In this document: positions 15,647 through 24,186 of the stretch, in pieces
Layout: each line of letters begins with the position of its first letter
Numbering within the stretch: position 1 is the stretch's first letter
Assembly (NCBI GenBank): GCA_039818285.1
Contig: JBCBUE010000042.1
Span: forward strand, 1 to 28,315
DNA: 28,315 nt
Direction of reading: 5' to 3'
DNA from: JBCBUE01 sp039818285
GTDB lineage: Bacteria; Planctomycetota; Phycisphaerae; Phycisphaerales; Phycisphaeraceae
Translations under genes and position numbers: made by a program
The notes under the pieces: generated by a model
The model's database searches: none
What the model was told of the DNA's origin: nothing
What the model saw: the letters and a program-made list of their open reading frames with translations, nothing else

Positions 15647-15916
15647 TTACTTACGAAGGCCGAGCTGCTTGATCAGCTCGAGGTAGGCCGGGCGGTCCTT
15701 GTTCTGCAGGTAGCGAAGCAGGCGGTTGCGCTTCGAGACCATCTGCAACAGGCCGCGGCGGGAGGCGAAGTCGTGCTTGTGGCTCTTGAGGTGCCCGGTG
15801 AGGTTGTTGATCCGCTCGGTGAGGACGGCAATCTGGACCTGCGGGCTGCCGGAGTCCTTGTCGGACGTGGCGTACTGTTTGACGACTTCGGTCTTGCGTT
15901 CGGCGGTGATGGACAT
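15647..15916 (-). CDS. rpsO: 30S ribosomal protein S15
   Basis: The protein has 89 residues, the universal length, and the full S15 pattern: DSGSPQVQIAVLTERINNLTGHLKSHKHDFASRRGLL and KRNRLLRYL. It binds the central domain of 16S rRNA early in small-subunit assembly. Unlike most genes around it, it has a clear Shine-Dalgarno sequence (AAGGA at 15923-15927, six bases before the ATG) and a leader of about 95 bases. pnp follows on the same strand. Autoregulation through the leader is usual for S15 and possible here. Confidence 0.98.
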   Translation of the reverse strand: MSITAERKTEVVKQYATSDKDSGSPQVQIAVLTERINNLTGHLKSHKHDFASRRGLLQMVSKRNRLLRYLQNKDRPAYLELIKQLGLRK

Positions 15917-15984
15917 GGGGGATCCTTGGGTGTCGTGTCACCACGGGTTCAGCCGGGTCTTGCGACCTGCCGGGCCCGGGTCGA

Positions 15985-16002
15985 GACGGCCACGCGGCCG
16001 TC
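15985..16002 (-). promoter_or_regulatory. Leader hairpin of rpsO
   Basis: A perfect seven-base stem, GACGGCC with GGCCGTC around a four-base loop, lies in the predicted rpsO leader. More GC-rich pairing follows toward the start codon, so a multi-stem structure that S15 could bind is possible. Confidence 0.4.
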
Positions 16003-16017
16003 CACGGCGAGCCGAGC

Positions 16018-16046
16018 AGTGTATCGGGGGCCGTTGGGCGTGGCAA
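16018..16046 (-). promoter_or_regulatory. rpsO promoter
   Basis: On the minus strand TTGCCA (16041-16046) and TACACT (16018-16023) are spaced by 17 bases, the best -35/-10 pair in the window. Transcription would start near 16011. Confidence 0.7.
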
Positions 16047-16072
16047 TGGGTCGGCGCGCGGCCCGGCTGGCG

Positions 16073-16078
16073 TAGACT
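16073..16078 (+). promoter_or_regulatory. -10 box of hemL (leaderless)
   Basis: TAGACT is followed by six bases and the ATG at 16085. It is back-to-back with the rpsO promoter. Confidence 0.55.
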
Positions 16079-16084
16079 CGCGCC

Positions 16085-17425
16085 ATGAGCGCCACACCCG
16101 CCGCCACCGCGGCCGCCGACCAGGACGCCCGCAGCGACGCCAAGTCCGCCCAGGCCTTCGCAGACGCCCGCCGCGTCATGCCCGGCGGGGTCAGCTCGCC
16201 GGTGCGGGCCTATCGCTCGGTCGACCGCGACCCCGTGTTCGTCGCCAGCGGCGACGGCTGCCGGGTCACCGACGTCGACGGCAACGCCTACATCGACTAT
16301 GTCATGAGCTACGGCCCTCTGATCCTCGGGCATCGGCCCGACGTCGTGCGGGCGGCGATGAGCAAGACGATCAAGAAGGGCTGGACCTTCGGCATGCCAA
16401 CCCCGCTCGAGACCGAGCTGGCCGAGCTGGTGGTCGAGGCGGTGCCGGGGATCGAGGTCGTGCGGTTCGTGAACTCGGGGACCGAGGCGGCGATGTCGGC
16501 GATCCGCCTCGCGCGGGCGTTCACCGGGCGAAGCAAGGTCATCAAGTGCACCGGCTGCTACCACGGGCACAGCGATGCGTTGTTGGTGGAGGCGGGCAGC
16601 GGCGCGACGACGCTCGGGACGCCGAGCTCGCCGGGCGTTCCTGGCAGCGTGACGAGCGAGACCGTGCTCGTGCCGTTCAACGACCTCGACGCGGTGCGCG
16701 GCGTGTTTGCGGAGATGGGCGGGGAGGTCGCGTGCATGGCGGTCGAGCCGATCGCCGGCAACATGGGGTGCATCCCGCCGGGCAAGGGGTATCTGCAGGG
16801 GTTGCGTGACCTGTGCGACGAGCACGGGGTGGTGCTGCTGTTTGACGAGGTGATGACGGGGTTCCGCGTGGGGCTGGGCGGGGCGCAGCAGCTGTACGGC
16901 GTGACGCCCGACGTGACGTGCCTGGGCAAGGTGGTCGGCGGCGGCCTGCCTTGCGCGGCGTACGGGGCGCGGGAAGAGATCATGCGCATGGTCTCGCCCG
17001 ACGGGCCCGTCTATCAGGCGGGCACGCTCAGCGGCAACCCGCTGGCGATGGCGGCGGGCGCGGCGACGCTGCGCGAACTGCGCGACACCACCGCCTACGA
17101 GCAACTCGAAGTCACGAGCACGCGACTCAGCGACGGACTCCGCCAGGCCGCCGCCAAAGCCGGCTGCCCCGTGCGAGTCACGCGGGTCGGCTCGATGGTC
17201 GGCCTGTTCTTCAGCGACGCCCCCGTCACCAACTACGCCCAGGCCACTGCCTGCCGCACCGACCGCTACACCGCCTTCTTCGGGGCCATGCTCGACCGCG
17301 GCGTCATGCTCGCCCCCTCGGCGTACGAGGCGTGGTTCGTCTCGACCGCCCACGCCGAGGCCGACATCGACGAGACCCTCGCCGCCACCGAGCCCGCCTT
17401 CGCCGCCGCGGCCGCGATCGCCTGA
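16085..17425 (+). CDS. hemL: Glutamate-1-semialdehyde 2,1-aminomutase
   Basis: The protein has 446 residues of the class III aminotransferase fold. It converts glutamate-1-semialdehyde to 5-aminolevulinate, the second step of the C5 route to tetrapyrroles. VMPGGVSSPVRA near residue 32 is the family signature, FDEVMTGFR holds the PLP-contacting D254, and K282 in CLGKVVGGGLP is the Schiff-base lysine. The NSGTEAAMSAIRLAR and CYHGHSD blocks are intact. It is about 15-20 residues longer at the N-terminus than typical. It is leaderless by its -10 box and followed 40 bp later by serA, which has its own promoter. Confidence 0.96.
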   Translation: MSATPAATAAADQDARSDAKSAQAFADARRVMPGGVSSPVRAYRSVDRDPVFVASGDGCRVTDVDGNAYIDYVMSYGPLILGHRPDVVRAAMSKTIKKGWTFGMPTPLETELAELVVEAVPGIEVVRFVNSGTEAAMSAIRLARAFTGRSKVIKCTGCYHGHSDALLVEAGSGATTLGTPSSPGVPGSVTSETVLVPFNDLDAVRGVFAEMGGEVACMAVEPIAGNMGCIPPGKGYLQGLRDLCDEHGVVLLFDEVMTGFRVGLGGAQQLYGVTPDVTCLGKVVGGGLPCAAYGAREEIMRMVSPDGPVYQAGTLSGNPLAMAAGAATLRELRDTTAYEQLEVTSTRLSDGLRQAAAKAGCPVRVTRVGSMVGLFFSDAPVTNYAQATACRTDRYTAFFGAMLDRGVMLAPSAYEAWFVSTAHAEADIDETLAATEPAFAAAAAIA

Positions 17426-17452
17426 CGCCACTACCCCCGTCGCCGCGGCGTT

Positions 17453-17458
17453 TACGAT
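17453..17458 (+). promoter_or_regulatory. -10 box of serA (leaderless)
   Basis: TACGAT is followed by six bases and the ATG at 17465, in the 39-bp gap after hemL. Confidence 0.55.
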
Positions 17459-17464
17459 GTCGGC

Positions 17465-19168
17465 ATGACCACCGCCACGCCTGCCGCCCACCCGCCCGCG
17501 ACCGGGACGTTCACCCTCCTCGCCGCTGACAAGCTCAGCCAGGACGGCCTGAATTTCATCGAGTCCCAGCCCGACGCGGCCCTCCTGAACAAGCCCGGCC
17601 TGACCGAAGGCGAGTACGGCGAGCTGCTCGCCGCCGGCGGTATCGACGCGATGATCGTCCGCTCGGGCATCCAGGTCACGCCGCCCGTCCTCGAGAACCC
17701 CGGCGACCTGCGCGTCATCGCCCGCGCCGGCGTCGGCGTCGACAACATCGACCTGCCCGCCGCCACCGCCAAGGGCATCCTCGTCGTCAACACCGCCGAG
17801 GCCTCCACCGTCACCACCGCCGAGCTCGCCTTCGCCCTGATGATGGGCCTGCTGCGCAACCTCGGCCCGGCCTACAAGACCATGTGCGACGGCGGGTGGG
17901 ACCGCAGCAAGTTCACCGGCCGCCAGCTGTCGGGCAAGACCGTCGGGATCGTCGGCTTCGGCCGCATCGGCCAGACCCTCGCCGCCCGATGCCTCGCCTT
18001 CGGCTGCGACGTCCTCGCCTACGACCCCTTCATCAACGCCGACACCATGCTGGACGGCCAGGTCAAGATGACCCAGGACTTCGCCAGCATGCTGCCGGCC
18101 TGCGACATCCTCTCGTTCCACGTCCCGCTCAACGACGCCACCCGCGGCATGCTCAACGCCAAGACCTTCGCCGCGTGCAAGGACGGCGTGTACGTCGTCA
18201 ACGCGGCCCGAGGCGGCGTCGTTGACGAGGCCGACCTGCTCGACGCGCTCGAGTCCGGCAAGGTCGCCGGCGCCGCGCTCGACGTGTACAGCAGCGAGCC
18301 CCCCACCGAAGACAGCCCGCTGCGCAACCACCCCAAGCTGCTCACCACACCGCACCTTGGCGCCAGCACCAAGGAAGCCCAGCAGGCCGTCAGCATCGAC
18401 GCCGCGATCGCCTGCCTGACGTACCTGCGCGGGCAGGGCGTCAAGGGCGCGGTCAACGCCCCGGGGCTGAAGGTCGATCTCACGCCGATCCAGGAGCGCT
18501 ACGCCGACCTGGCCGAGCGCATGGCCCGGCTGATCAGCCCGATGATCACGCGCGGGATCGCGCGCGTCACCGTCGCCATCCGCGGGGCCGACCTCGCCGG
18601 CGGCGCCGGCATGGTGACCCGTCGAGCGCTGGTCAAGCTGCTCAACGACCACCTCTCCGAGCCGGTCAACCTGATCAACGCGGAGCAGGTCGCCGAGTCA
18701 CGCGGCATCGCCGTGTGCTCCACCACCGAGGAGCGCGCCCCCGGCAAGGCCTCGCAGGTCGTCATCGAGATCGAGGCCCCGAAGGCCAAGCTCGACGCCT
18801 CCACGCCCGAGGCCGACCGCACCCGCCGCATCGTCGGCCGGGTCTACGACGACATGCGCCCCCGCATCATCGAGATCAACGGCTACCGCATGGACATGGT
18901 CCCCGCCGGGCCGATGTGCCTGATCCAGAACGACGACACGCCGGGCATGATCGGCGTGGTCGGCACCACGCTCGGCCAAGCCGGCGTCAACATCGCCGAC
19001 ATGTCCATCTCCCGCCGCGACGACGGCGCCGGCAACGTCACCGCCATGCAGGTCCTCAAGATCGACGCCCCCATGCCCGACTCCGCCGTCCACGCCCTGC
19101 GCGAACGAGCCGGCATCCTCAAGATCGCCACCGTCGACCTGCCCGACGAGCCCGCCGACTCGGCGTGA
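17465..19168 (+). CDS. serA: D-3-phosphoglycerate dehydrogenase, long form with ACT domain
   Basis: The protein has 567 residues and catalyses the first step of serine synthesis. The NAD-binding motif GFGRIG is at 164-169, the catalytic Arg is R249 in NAARGGVVDE, Glu lies in YSSEPP, and His is H297 in TPHLGAS. An intervening (ASB) domain fills about 335-460 and a C-terminal ACT domain about 495-565 (LIQNDDTPGMIGVVGTTLGQAGVNI), which in type 1 enzymes mediates allosteric control, often by serine. The N-terminus is about 15 residues longer than usual. No serB or serC is close by. Confidence 0.95.
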   Translation: MTTATPAAHPPATGTFTLLAADKLSQDGLNFIESQPDAALLNKPGLTEGEYGELLAAGGIDAMIVRSGIQVTPPVLENPGDLRVIARAGVGVDNIDLPAATAKGILVVNTAEASTVTTAELAFALMMGLLRNLGPAYKTMCDGGWDRSKFTGRQLSGKTVGIVGFGRIGQTLAARCLAFGCDVLAYDPFINADTMLDGQVKMTQDFASMLPACDILSFHVPLNDATRGMLNAKTFAACKDGVYVVNAARGGVVDEADLLDALESGKVAGAALDVYSSEPPTEDSPLRNHPKLLTTPHLGASTKEAQQAVSIDAAIACLTYLRGQGVKGAVNAPGLKVDLTPIQERYADLAERMARLISPMITRGIARVTVAIRGADLAGGAGMVTRRALVKLLNDHLSEPVNLINAEQVAESRGIAVCSTTEERAPGKASQVVIEIEAPKAKLDASTPEADRTRRIVGRVYDDMRPRIIEINGYRMDMVPAGPMCLIQNDDTPGMIGVVGTTLGQAGVNIADMSISRRDDGAGNVTAMQVLKIDAPMPDSAVHALRERAGILKIATVDLPDEPADSA

Positions 19169-19183
19169 ACCCAACGGCCGACC

Positions 19184-19189
19184 TAAACT
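19184..19189 (+). promoter_or_regulatory. Possible -10 box of the STAS gene
   Basis: TAAACT lies 37 bases before the ATG, giving a leader of about 30 bases that includes the GGAG ribosome-binding site at 19217-19220. Confidence 0.4.
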
Positions 19190-19226
19190 AGACCCCGTCA
19201 CCGCCTCGTCACCCCCGGAGCGTCTC

Positions 19227-19589
19227 ATGGAGATCAACTTCCAGGAAACCGACGACAACGTCCTGGTCGTCAACCTCGACGGCGGCATCGATTCCACTAC
19301 CGCCAAGGAGCTCAACGAAGCCCTCACCAAGATGGTCGACACCGGCTTCGACCGCATCGTCGTCGACTGCTCCAAGCTCAACTACATCTCCTCCCTCGGC
19401 ATCGGCACCCTCGTCACCCTCCACCGACGCCTCAAGAAGCGCGGCGGCGACGTCAAGCTGGCCTGCCTCTACGGCACCGTCTGGGACGTCTTCAAGATCA
19501 GCAAGCTCGACCTGATCTTCAACATCTTCGACGACGTCAGCCGCGCCCGCCTCGCCTTCCGCGAGAAGACGCCGGTCGACCCGCGCTGA
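19227..19589 (+). CDS. STAS-domain anti-sigma-factor antagonist
   Basis: The protein has 120 residues and is a single STAS domain. VLVVNLDGGIDSTTAKELNEAL is the opening strand-helix unit, and LNYISSLGIGTLV holds S56 at the place of the phosphorylated Ser in SpoIIAA-type proteins. Such proteins switch partners with a serine kinase/anti-sigma factor to free a sigma factor or control a stress response. No kinase, phosphatase or sigma gene is adjacent, so the partner must be elsewhere. The start has GGAG six bases upstream. A charged tail of about 10 residues follows the domain. Confidence 0.88.
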   Translation: MEINFQETDDNVLVVNLDGGIDSTTAKELNEALTKMVDTGFDRIVVDCSKLNYISSLGIGTLVTLHRRLKKRGGDVKLACLYGTVWDVFKISKLDLIFNIFDDVSRARLAFREKTPVDPR

Positions 19590-19595
19590 CCGACC

Positions 19596-21062
19596 TCACC
19601 CCCGCCAAGGCCCCGTAATTGCCAGCGTCGCGCCCGGCGACTGGATGTTCACGAACAGCGTCGTGCCGTCCGGCGAGAAGCACGCCCCGGCGAACTCGCT
19701 CGCGTTCCAGACGTTGTGCCCGAACAGGTACGTCTGGCCCTGCGGCGTCACGCCCACCAGCCGGCACTCGCCCTTGCGGTCCTCGCAGACCATCAGGTCG
19801 CCCCACGGCGCCACCGTGATGTTGTCGGCGTTCTCGATCAGGTTGCTGTCGTTGGGCTCGATGAACAGCTCGAGCCGGCCGGGGAATCGCGCCTCATCGG
19901 CCGTGCCCTCGAACGGGCTGGGCACGTAGCGGAAGACCTGCCCGGTCATGTCGCGCCCGCCGTTGGTGCAAGCAAAGAACACGCTCTTGCGGCCGTACCA
20001 CATGCCCTCGCCGCGCGCGAACCGCGCCGCCCCGTTCTCGAACCCGACGAATCGCAGGTCGTCCTTAGGCGACTCGGGGTTCTCGACGTCGATCCAGCCC
20101 ACCTCGACCACCTCGCCCACCGGCATCGACTCCTGGCCGAGCGACTTCATCGTCGCGTCGTCCACGTCGCCCGCCCCGCCGCCATACACCTTCTCGAGCG
20201 CCAGGTCGATCGGCCAGTTGCGCGTGTCGCGCGACGGCTGGCCGCGGATCACCATCGCCTGCAGCTTCCCGCCACGCCACAGCTCGCCCGGCGTGTCGGG
20301 GATGAAGCGGTAAATCAACCCCTCGTGGCGGTCCTCGGTCTGATAGACGATGCCCGTGCGGGGATCGACCGCGATGGCTTCGTGATTCATCCGGCCCATG
20401 GCCTTGAGCGCCACCGGGTCGGCCAATCCAGACGCCGGGTCCGCCGGCACTTCGAAGTTGTACCCGTGGTCCAGCGTGTACCCCTCGTCGACTGCGGTCG
20501 ACACGTCCTCCTCGCACGTGACCCACGACCCCCACGGCGTCGGCCCGCCGGCACAGTTCCGCACCGTGCCCGCCAGCGCCAGGTGCTGCCCGACCACGTC
20601 CCCCGTCGCGTCGTCGACGATCAGCCGCGTGCACCCACCCAGCGGCAGCACGCCCGAGTCGTCGCCGGCGTCATAGCAGCGATCCTTGGGGACCAGGTGG
20701 TAGCGCTCGTTGGTCCAGCCATAGGCGCCGTTACGCGTCGGCTTGGCGCGATTCTCGTGATTGCGAACGATCACCGTCCTGCCGTCCGCCCCGGCAAAGG
20801 CCGCCATGCCGTCGGGCATGCCAGGCACCAGCAACTCGTCGTCCATCTCCTGGCCGGTCTGCGAGAGCACGCGATAGGTGAACCCCTCGGGCAGGTCCAG
20901 CACGCCGTGCGGATCGGACTTCAGCGACCCGTACCCGATCGGCGGACCGCCGATCGACGCCGCCTTCGGCTCGCTCGCCGCCGCCCGCAGCCCCATGAAC
21001 CCCGCCGAGACGGCCGCCGCCGACTGCAGGAACACTCGTCGCGATAACTCGGTGGTCAACAT
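19596..21062 (-). CDS. PhoX-family (DUF839) secreted phosphatase
   Basis: The protein has 488 residues and an N-terminal Tat-type signal (SRRVFLQSAAAVSAGFMG), so it is exported folded. The beta-propeller body has family blocks such as VRNHENR, GGCTRLIVDD, GTVRNCAGGPTPWGSWVTCEED, GRMNHEAIAVDPRTG and a terminal FSPDGTTLFVNIQSPG. PhoX enzymes are monomeric Ca/Fe alkaline phosphatases that release phosphate from organic esters, but many DUF839 proteins are not tested. A -10 box six bases before the ATG suggests a leaderless message. I see no Pho box upstream. Confidence 0.88.
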   Translation of the reverse strand: MLTTELSRRVFLQSAAAVSAGFMGLRAAASEPKAASIGGPPIGYGSLKSDPHGVLDLPEGFTYRVLSQTGQEMDDELLVPGMPDGMAAFAGADGRTVIVRNHENRAKPTRNGAYGWTNERYHLVPKDRCYDAGDDSGVLPLGGCTRLIVDDATGDVVGQHLALAGTVRNCAGGPTPWGSWVTCEEDVSTAVDEGYTLDHGYNFEVPADPASGLADPVALKAMGRMNHEAIAVDPRTGIVYQTEDRHEGLIYRFIPDTPGELWRGGKLQAMVIRGQPSRDTRNWPIDLALEKVYGGGAGDVDDATMKSLGQESMPVGEVVEVGWIDVENPESPKDDLRFVGFENGAARFARGEGMWYGRKSVFFACTNGGRDMTGQVFRYVPSPFEGTADEARFPGRLELFIEPNDSNLIENADNITVAPWGDLMVCEDRKGECRLVGVTPQGQTYLFGHNVWNASEFAGACFSPDGTTLFVNIQSPGATLAITGPWRG

Positions 21063-21068
21063 GCCGGC

Positions 21069-21074
21069 AGTTTA
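21069..21074 (-). promoter_or_regulatory. -10 box of the PhoX-like gene (leaderless)
   Basis: On the minus strand TAAACT is followed by six bases and the ATG; the same hexamer and spacing occur before the HAD gene. Confidence 0.55.
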
Positions 21075-21145
21075 TCCCGCCCACCCCCCGATCCGCCGCG
21101 ACCGGGCGTCGCAATTCACGCCGTCTTAACGCCCCGCCGCCGAAC

Positions 21146-21151
21146 TAGGAT
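21146..21151 (+). promoter_or_regulatory. -10 box of mqnE (near-leaderless)
   Basis: TAGGAT ends seven bases before the ATG at 21159. The AGGA within it could alternatively act as a Shine-Dalgarno sequence eight bases from the same ATG. Confidence 0.4.
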
Positions 21152-21158
21152 GTTCTCC

Positions 21159-22307
21159 ATGGACCCCGCCCTCCAGCCCATCGCCGACAAGGTCCACGCC
21201 CACGAACGGCTCACCGCCGAGGACGCCCGCGTGCTGCTCACCACGCCGGACCTCTACACCCTCGGCGAGCTCGCCCACGCCGTCCGCCTCCGCATGCACG
21301 GCCGGTCGACGTATTACAACGTCAACCGCCACATGAACTACTCCAACGTGTGCGCCCTGTCGTGCAAGTTCTGCGCGTTCCACCGAAAGAAAGGCGACGC
21401 CGACGCCTACGAGCACGACGTCGACCGCATCCGCCTCGAAGCGACGCAAGCCGCCGAGGCCGGCGCCACCGAGATGCACATCGTCGGCGGGCTGCACCCC
21501 TACCTGCCCTTCAGCTACTACACCGACATGATCGCGGCCATCCGCGACGCCGCGCCCACGGTCCACGTCAAGGCCTTCACCGCCGTCGAGATCGTCCACC
21601 TCGCCCGCATCAGCAAACGCGCCAAGGACATCCCCGGCGTCCTCGCCGACCTCAAGGCCGCCGGCCTCGGCTCACTGCCCGGCGGCGGGGCCGAGGTGTT
21701 CGACGACCGCGTGCACGACGAAGCCTTCAAGGGCAAGATCCGCTCCGACAAGTGGCTCGAGGTCCACCGCGAGGCCCACAACCTCGGCCTCATGTCCAAC
21801 GCCACCATGCTCTACGGCCACGTCGAGTCCCTCGACGATCGCATCCACCACTTCATGCTCCTCCGCGAAGAGCAAGACCGCGCGATCAACGAAAACCTAC
21901 CCGGCAAGTTCCAGACGCTCATCCCCCTGCCCTTCATCCCCGACGACTCCGAGCTCGGCCACCTGCCCGGCCCACAGGGCCTCGAGAACCTGCGCATGCT
22001 CGCCGTCGCCCGCTTGGTGCTCGACAACTTCGACCACATCAAGGCGTTCTGGATCATGCAGACGCTCGGCCTGTCGCAGATCGCCCTCGACTGGGGCGTC
22101 GACGACATGGACGGCACCATCGTCTGGTACGACATCACCAAGCTCGGCGCCACCAGCACGCACCAGGAAGTCACCGTCGCCACCCTCCGCCGGGCCATCC
22201 GCGAGGCCGGCTACACCCCCGTCGAACGCGACACCCTCTACCGCCGCGTCAAACGCAACGGCCCCGCCTGGCGGCTGGCAGACGAACCACTCGCCGTCTC
22301 CGCGTGA
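21159..22307 (+). CDS. mqnE: Aminofutalosine synthase (radical SAM)
   Basis: The protein has 382 residues. The radical SAM cluster motif is CxxxCxxC at C65, C69 and C72 (CALSCKFCAF), preceded by YNVNRHMNYSNVC. LGSLPGGGAEVFDDRVH and the DKWLEVHREAH block point to MqnE, which joins 3-enolpyruvoyl-benzoate to SAM in the futalosine route to menaquinone, rather than to MqnC. The other mqn genes are not in the window. An ATG three codons upstream (21150) overlaps the -10 box, so I prefer 21159. The gene ends just before a strong hairpin shared with the convergent M50 gene. Confidence 0.92.
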   Translation: MDPALQPIADKVHAHERLTAEDARVLLTTPDLYTLGELAHAVRLRMHGRSTYYNVNRHMNYSNVCALSCKFCAFHRKKGDADAYEHDVDRIRLEATQAAEAGATEMHIVGGLHPYLPFSYYTDMIAAIRDAAPTVHVKAFTAVEIVHLARISKRAKDIPGVLADLKAAGLGSLPGGGAEVFDDRVHDEAFKGKIRSDKWLEVHREAHNLGLMSNATMLYGHVESLDDRIHHFMLLREEQDRAINENLPGKFQTLIPLPFIPDDSELGHLPGPQGLENLRMLAVARLVLDNFDHIKAFWIMQTLGLSQIALDWGVDDMDGTIVWYDITKLGATSTHQEVTVATLRRAIREAGYTPVERDTLYRRVKRNGPAWRLADEPLAVSA

Positions 22308-22314
22308 CCGCCCG

Positions 22315-22337
22315 TTAGCCGCCGGCCTTGGCCGGCG
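22315..22337. repeat. REP-like hairpin with TTAGC foot / bidirectional terminator
   Basis: TTAGC (22315-22319) is followed by a perfect eight-base stem (22320-22327 with 22330-22337) and a TT loop. It lies between convergent mqnE and the M50 gene, eight bases past the mqnE stop, and could end both transcripts. The TTAGC foot is shared with the repeats at 24102, 25433 and 25541. Confidence 0.6.
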
Positions 22338-22343
22338 ATGTCT

Positions 22344-23252
22344 CTATCGCCGATCCACCACCTCGCCCTCGATCACCTCATCGCCCCGCCGGCCGCCACC
22401 AAACGGCCCGCCCGGCTGCGACCGCTCCGCCCCGCCAACCCGCAGCTCCCAGGGCTCGACGTGACGCCCCTGCTCGTTCTCCATCGCCGCCAGGAACCGC
22501 GCCACCGCCAGGCTCCGCCAGCTCTGCAACGCCAGGAAGATCGCGATCAGGAACAAGAACGGCGAGCCGAACGAGAACCACGTCGCCAGCATCAACACCC
22601 CCACCGCGACCGACACCACCAACCCGATCGTCGCCGCCACCCGCAGGCTCGACGCCCGCCCTATGAAGAGCCAAAGGATGCCTTGCAGCGTCTGCCCGCC
22701 ATCCAGCGGGTAAATCGGCAGCATGTTGAAGACCAGAAGCGAAGCGTTGATCACGGCTAGCAAGAGTGTCAGCTCCTGCACAGGCGACAAGCCATGCGTG
22801 CTCAGCACCGTCGACGTCTGACCGGCAGCGTCCGTCACCTCAACCAGAGAGGGATACGCCCCCAACGCGAGGACGACCAGAATCGACACCGGGATCAGCA
22901 GCACGTTCACCAACGGCCCGGCCACGATGGTCCACAGAAACGGCCAAGGCCGAGGCGGCGCCTGCGCGTACGCCAGCCCGCCCAGCGGCATCAGCACGAT
23001 CCGGTCCGCCGTCCCGCCCACCGACTTCGCCGCCAGCGCGTGCCCGTATTCGTGCAGCGTCACGATCGCAAACAGCCCGATCAACGCCACCACCCCCATC
23101 ACCGGACCCATCCCAAAGAGATTCGTCGCGACGACAAACGCCAACAGCAGGCCCCACGTCCAGTGGACGAAGACCGGGATGCCGAAGGCCTGGAACAGAA
23201 AGATCGAGCCGGGATGGCGGGGCGTGCGCGACGCCGCGGGCGCGTTAGTCAT
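22344..23252 (-). CDS. Site-2 protease family (M50) membrane metalloprotease
   Basis: The protein has 302 residues and about six membrane segments. Zinc ligands are in HEYGH (H67, E68, H71), and the third ligand D184 is in the NMLPIYPLDGG motif. A loop of about 45 residues (129-165) replaces the PDZ domain, and a Gly/Arg-rich cytosolic tail (GGPFGGGRRG, EGEVVDRR) ends the protein. S2P enzymes cut membrane-bound substrates such as anti-sigma factors; this is the short group without PDZ or CBS domains. A TAGGGT box lies six bases before the ATG. It is divergent from the SDR gene. Confidence 0.92.
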   Translation of the reverse strand: MTNAPAASRTPRHPGSIFLFQAFGIPVFVHWTWGLLLAFVVATNLFGMGPVMGVVALIGLFAIVTLHEYGHALAAKSVGGTADRIVLMPLGGLAYAQAPPRPWPFLWTIVAGPLVNVLLIPVSILVVLALGAYPSLVEVTDAAGQTSTVLSTHGLSPVQELTLLLAVINASLLVFNMLPIYPLDGGQTLQGILWLFIGRASSLRVAATIGLVVSVAVGVLMLATWFSFGSPFLFLIAIFLALQSWRSLAVARFLAAMENEQGRHVEPWELRVGGAERSQPGGPFGGGRRGDEVIEGEVVDRR

Positions 23253-23258
23253 GCCCCC

Positions 23259-23264
23259 ACCCTA
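23259..23264 (-). promoter_or_regulatory. -10 box of the M50 gene (leaderless)
   Basis: On the minus strand TAGGGT is followed by six bases and the ATG. Confidence 0.5.
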
Positions 23265-23339
23265 CGCCGCCGGGCCCGGCTCGGTGCGGCCAACCCGCGG
23301 CTCGTCGTCACTTTCGTCGCAGCCGTGCGACCCGACGCC

Positions 23340-23345
23340 TACGGT
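23340..23345 (+). promoter_or_regulatory. -10 box of the SDR gene (leaderless)
   Basis: TACGGT ends five bases before the ATG at 23351, the shortest spacing of the set. Confidence 0.45.
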
Positions 23346-23350
23346 TGCCC

Positions 23351-24088
23351 ATGCCTGAGACAAACCCTCCCAACGCCGCGATCGTCACCGGCGGCTCGTC
23401 CGGCGTCGGCCGCGCCACCGCCCCGCTGCTCGCCGCCGCCGGCTACCACGTCGCCCTGGCCGCCCGATCCGCCGACAAGCTCGAGCAGGCGGCCGAGGAA
23501 ACCCGCGCCGCCGCGGCCGAGGGCGTCCAGGTCCTCGCCATCCCCACCGACGTCACCGACCACGACGCCGTCACCGCCCTCGTCGATCGCACCGTCGCCG
23601 AGCTCGGCGGCGTCACCGCCCTGTGCAACGTCGCCGGCCACGCCCCGCTCGGGCCCATCCCGTCGATCACCTCCGACGAATGGCAGAAGTGCATCGACGC
23701 CAACCTCTCGTCGGTCATCTTCACCACTCAGGCCGTGTGGAAGCCCATGCAAAAGACCGGCGGGACCATCGTCAACGTCTCGTCGATGTCTTCGATCGAC
23801 CCGTTCAAGGGTTTCGCGATGTACGCCGCCGCGAAGATCGGCGTCAACATGTTCACCAAGTGCACCGCCGAAGAGGGCGCCCGCCGCGGCATCAAGGCCG
23901 TCTGCCTCGCCCCAGGCGCCATCGAGACGCCCATGCTCCGACAGAACTTCAACGAAAAAGTCATCCACCCCGACCACGCCCTCGACCCCGCCGAGTTCGG
24001 GCAGATCATCGTCGATCTCGTCCTGGGCGCCCGCGACTACAACCCCGGCGAAACCCTGGTCGTCGAAGCCCCCAAACCCGTCGCGTGA
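23351..24088 (+). CDS. Short-chain dehydrogenase/reductase
   Basis: The protein has 245 residues, the classical SDR length. TGGSSGVG at 13-20 binds the cofactor, with R39 after strand 2 hinting at NADP(H) preference. CNVAG stands in for NNAG (91-95), the catalytic Ser is in NVSSMSS near 144, and Y158 and K162 form YAAAK. LAPGAIETPM is the usual post-catalytic segment. It oxidises an alcohol or reduces a carbonyl; the substrate is not evident. A TTG two codons upstream is possible but lies at the -10 box. It converges on the hypothetical gene beyond the REP doublet. Confidence 0.9.
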   Translation: MPETNPPNAAIVTGGSSGVGRATAPLLAAAGYHVALAARSADKLEQAAEETRAAAAEGVQVLAIPTDVTDHDAVTALVDRTVAELGGVTALCNVAGHAPLGPIPSITSDEWQKCIDANLSSVIFTTQAVWKPMQKTGGTIVNVSSMSSIDPFKGFAMYAAAKIGVNMFTKCTAEEGARRGIKAVCLAPGAIETPMLRQNFNEKVIHPDHALDPAEFGQIIVDLVLGARDYNPGETLVVEAPKPVA

Positions 24089-24101
24089 TCTCAGCGCCTC
24101 G

Positions 24102-24182
24102 ATAGCTGCGACGCTACGCGTCGCTGAAAGACGTATCATGCGTCTCCGCTATCTCTTCAGCGACGCGGAGCACCGCAGCTAA
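24102..24182. repeat. 81-bp inverted REP doublet, copy 1
   Basis: Two arms of 27 bp face each other around a 27-base middle. The left arm is ATAGCT-GCGACGC-TAC-GCGTCGC-TGAA, itself a seven-base hairpin with a three-base loop. The right arm is its inverse with three changes. It sits between the convergent SDR and hypothetical genes. Length and middle segment match copy 2 at 25433. Confidence 0.85.
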
Positions 24183-24186
24183 ACGC

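Noticed and set aside
15938..18652. 904-codon open frame on the minus strand opposite hemL and serA
   Set aside because: It runs antisense to two well-identified genes and has the same shadow composition. It also covers the rpsO promoter.
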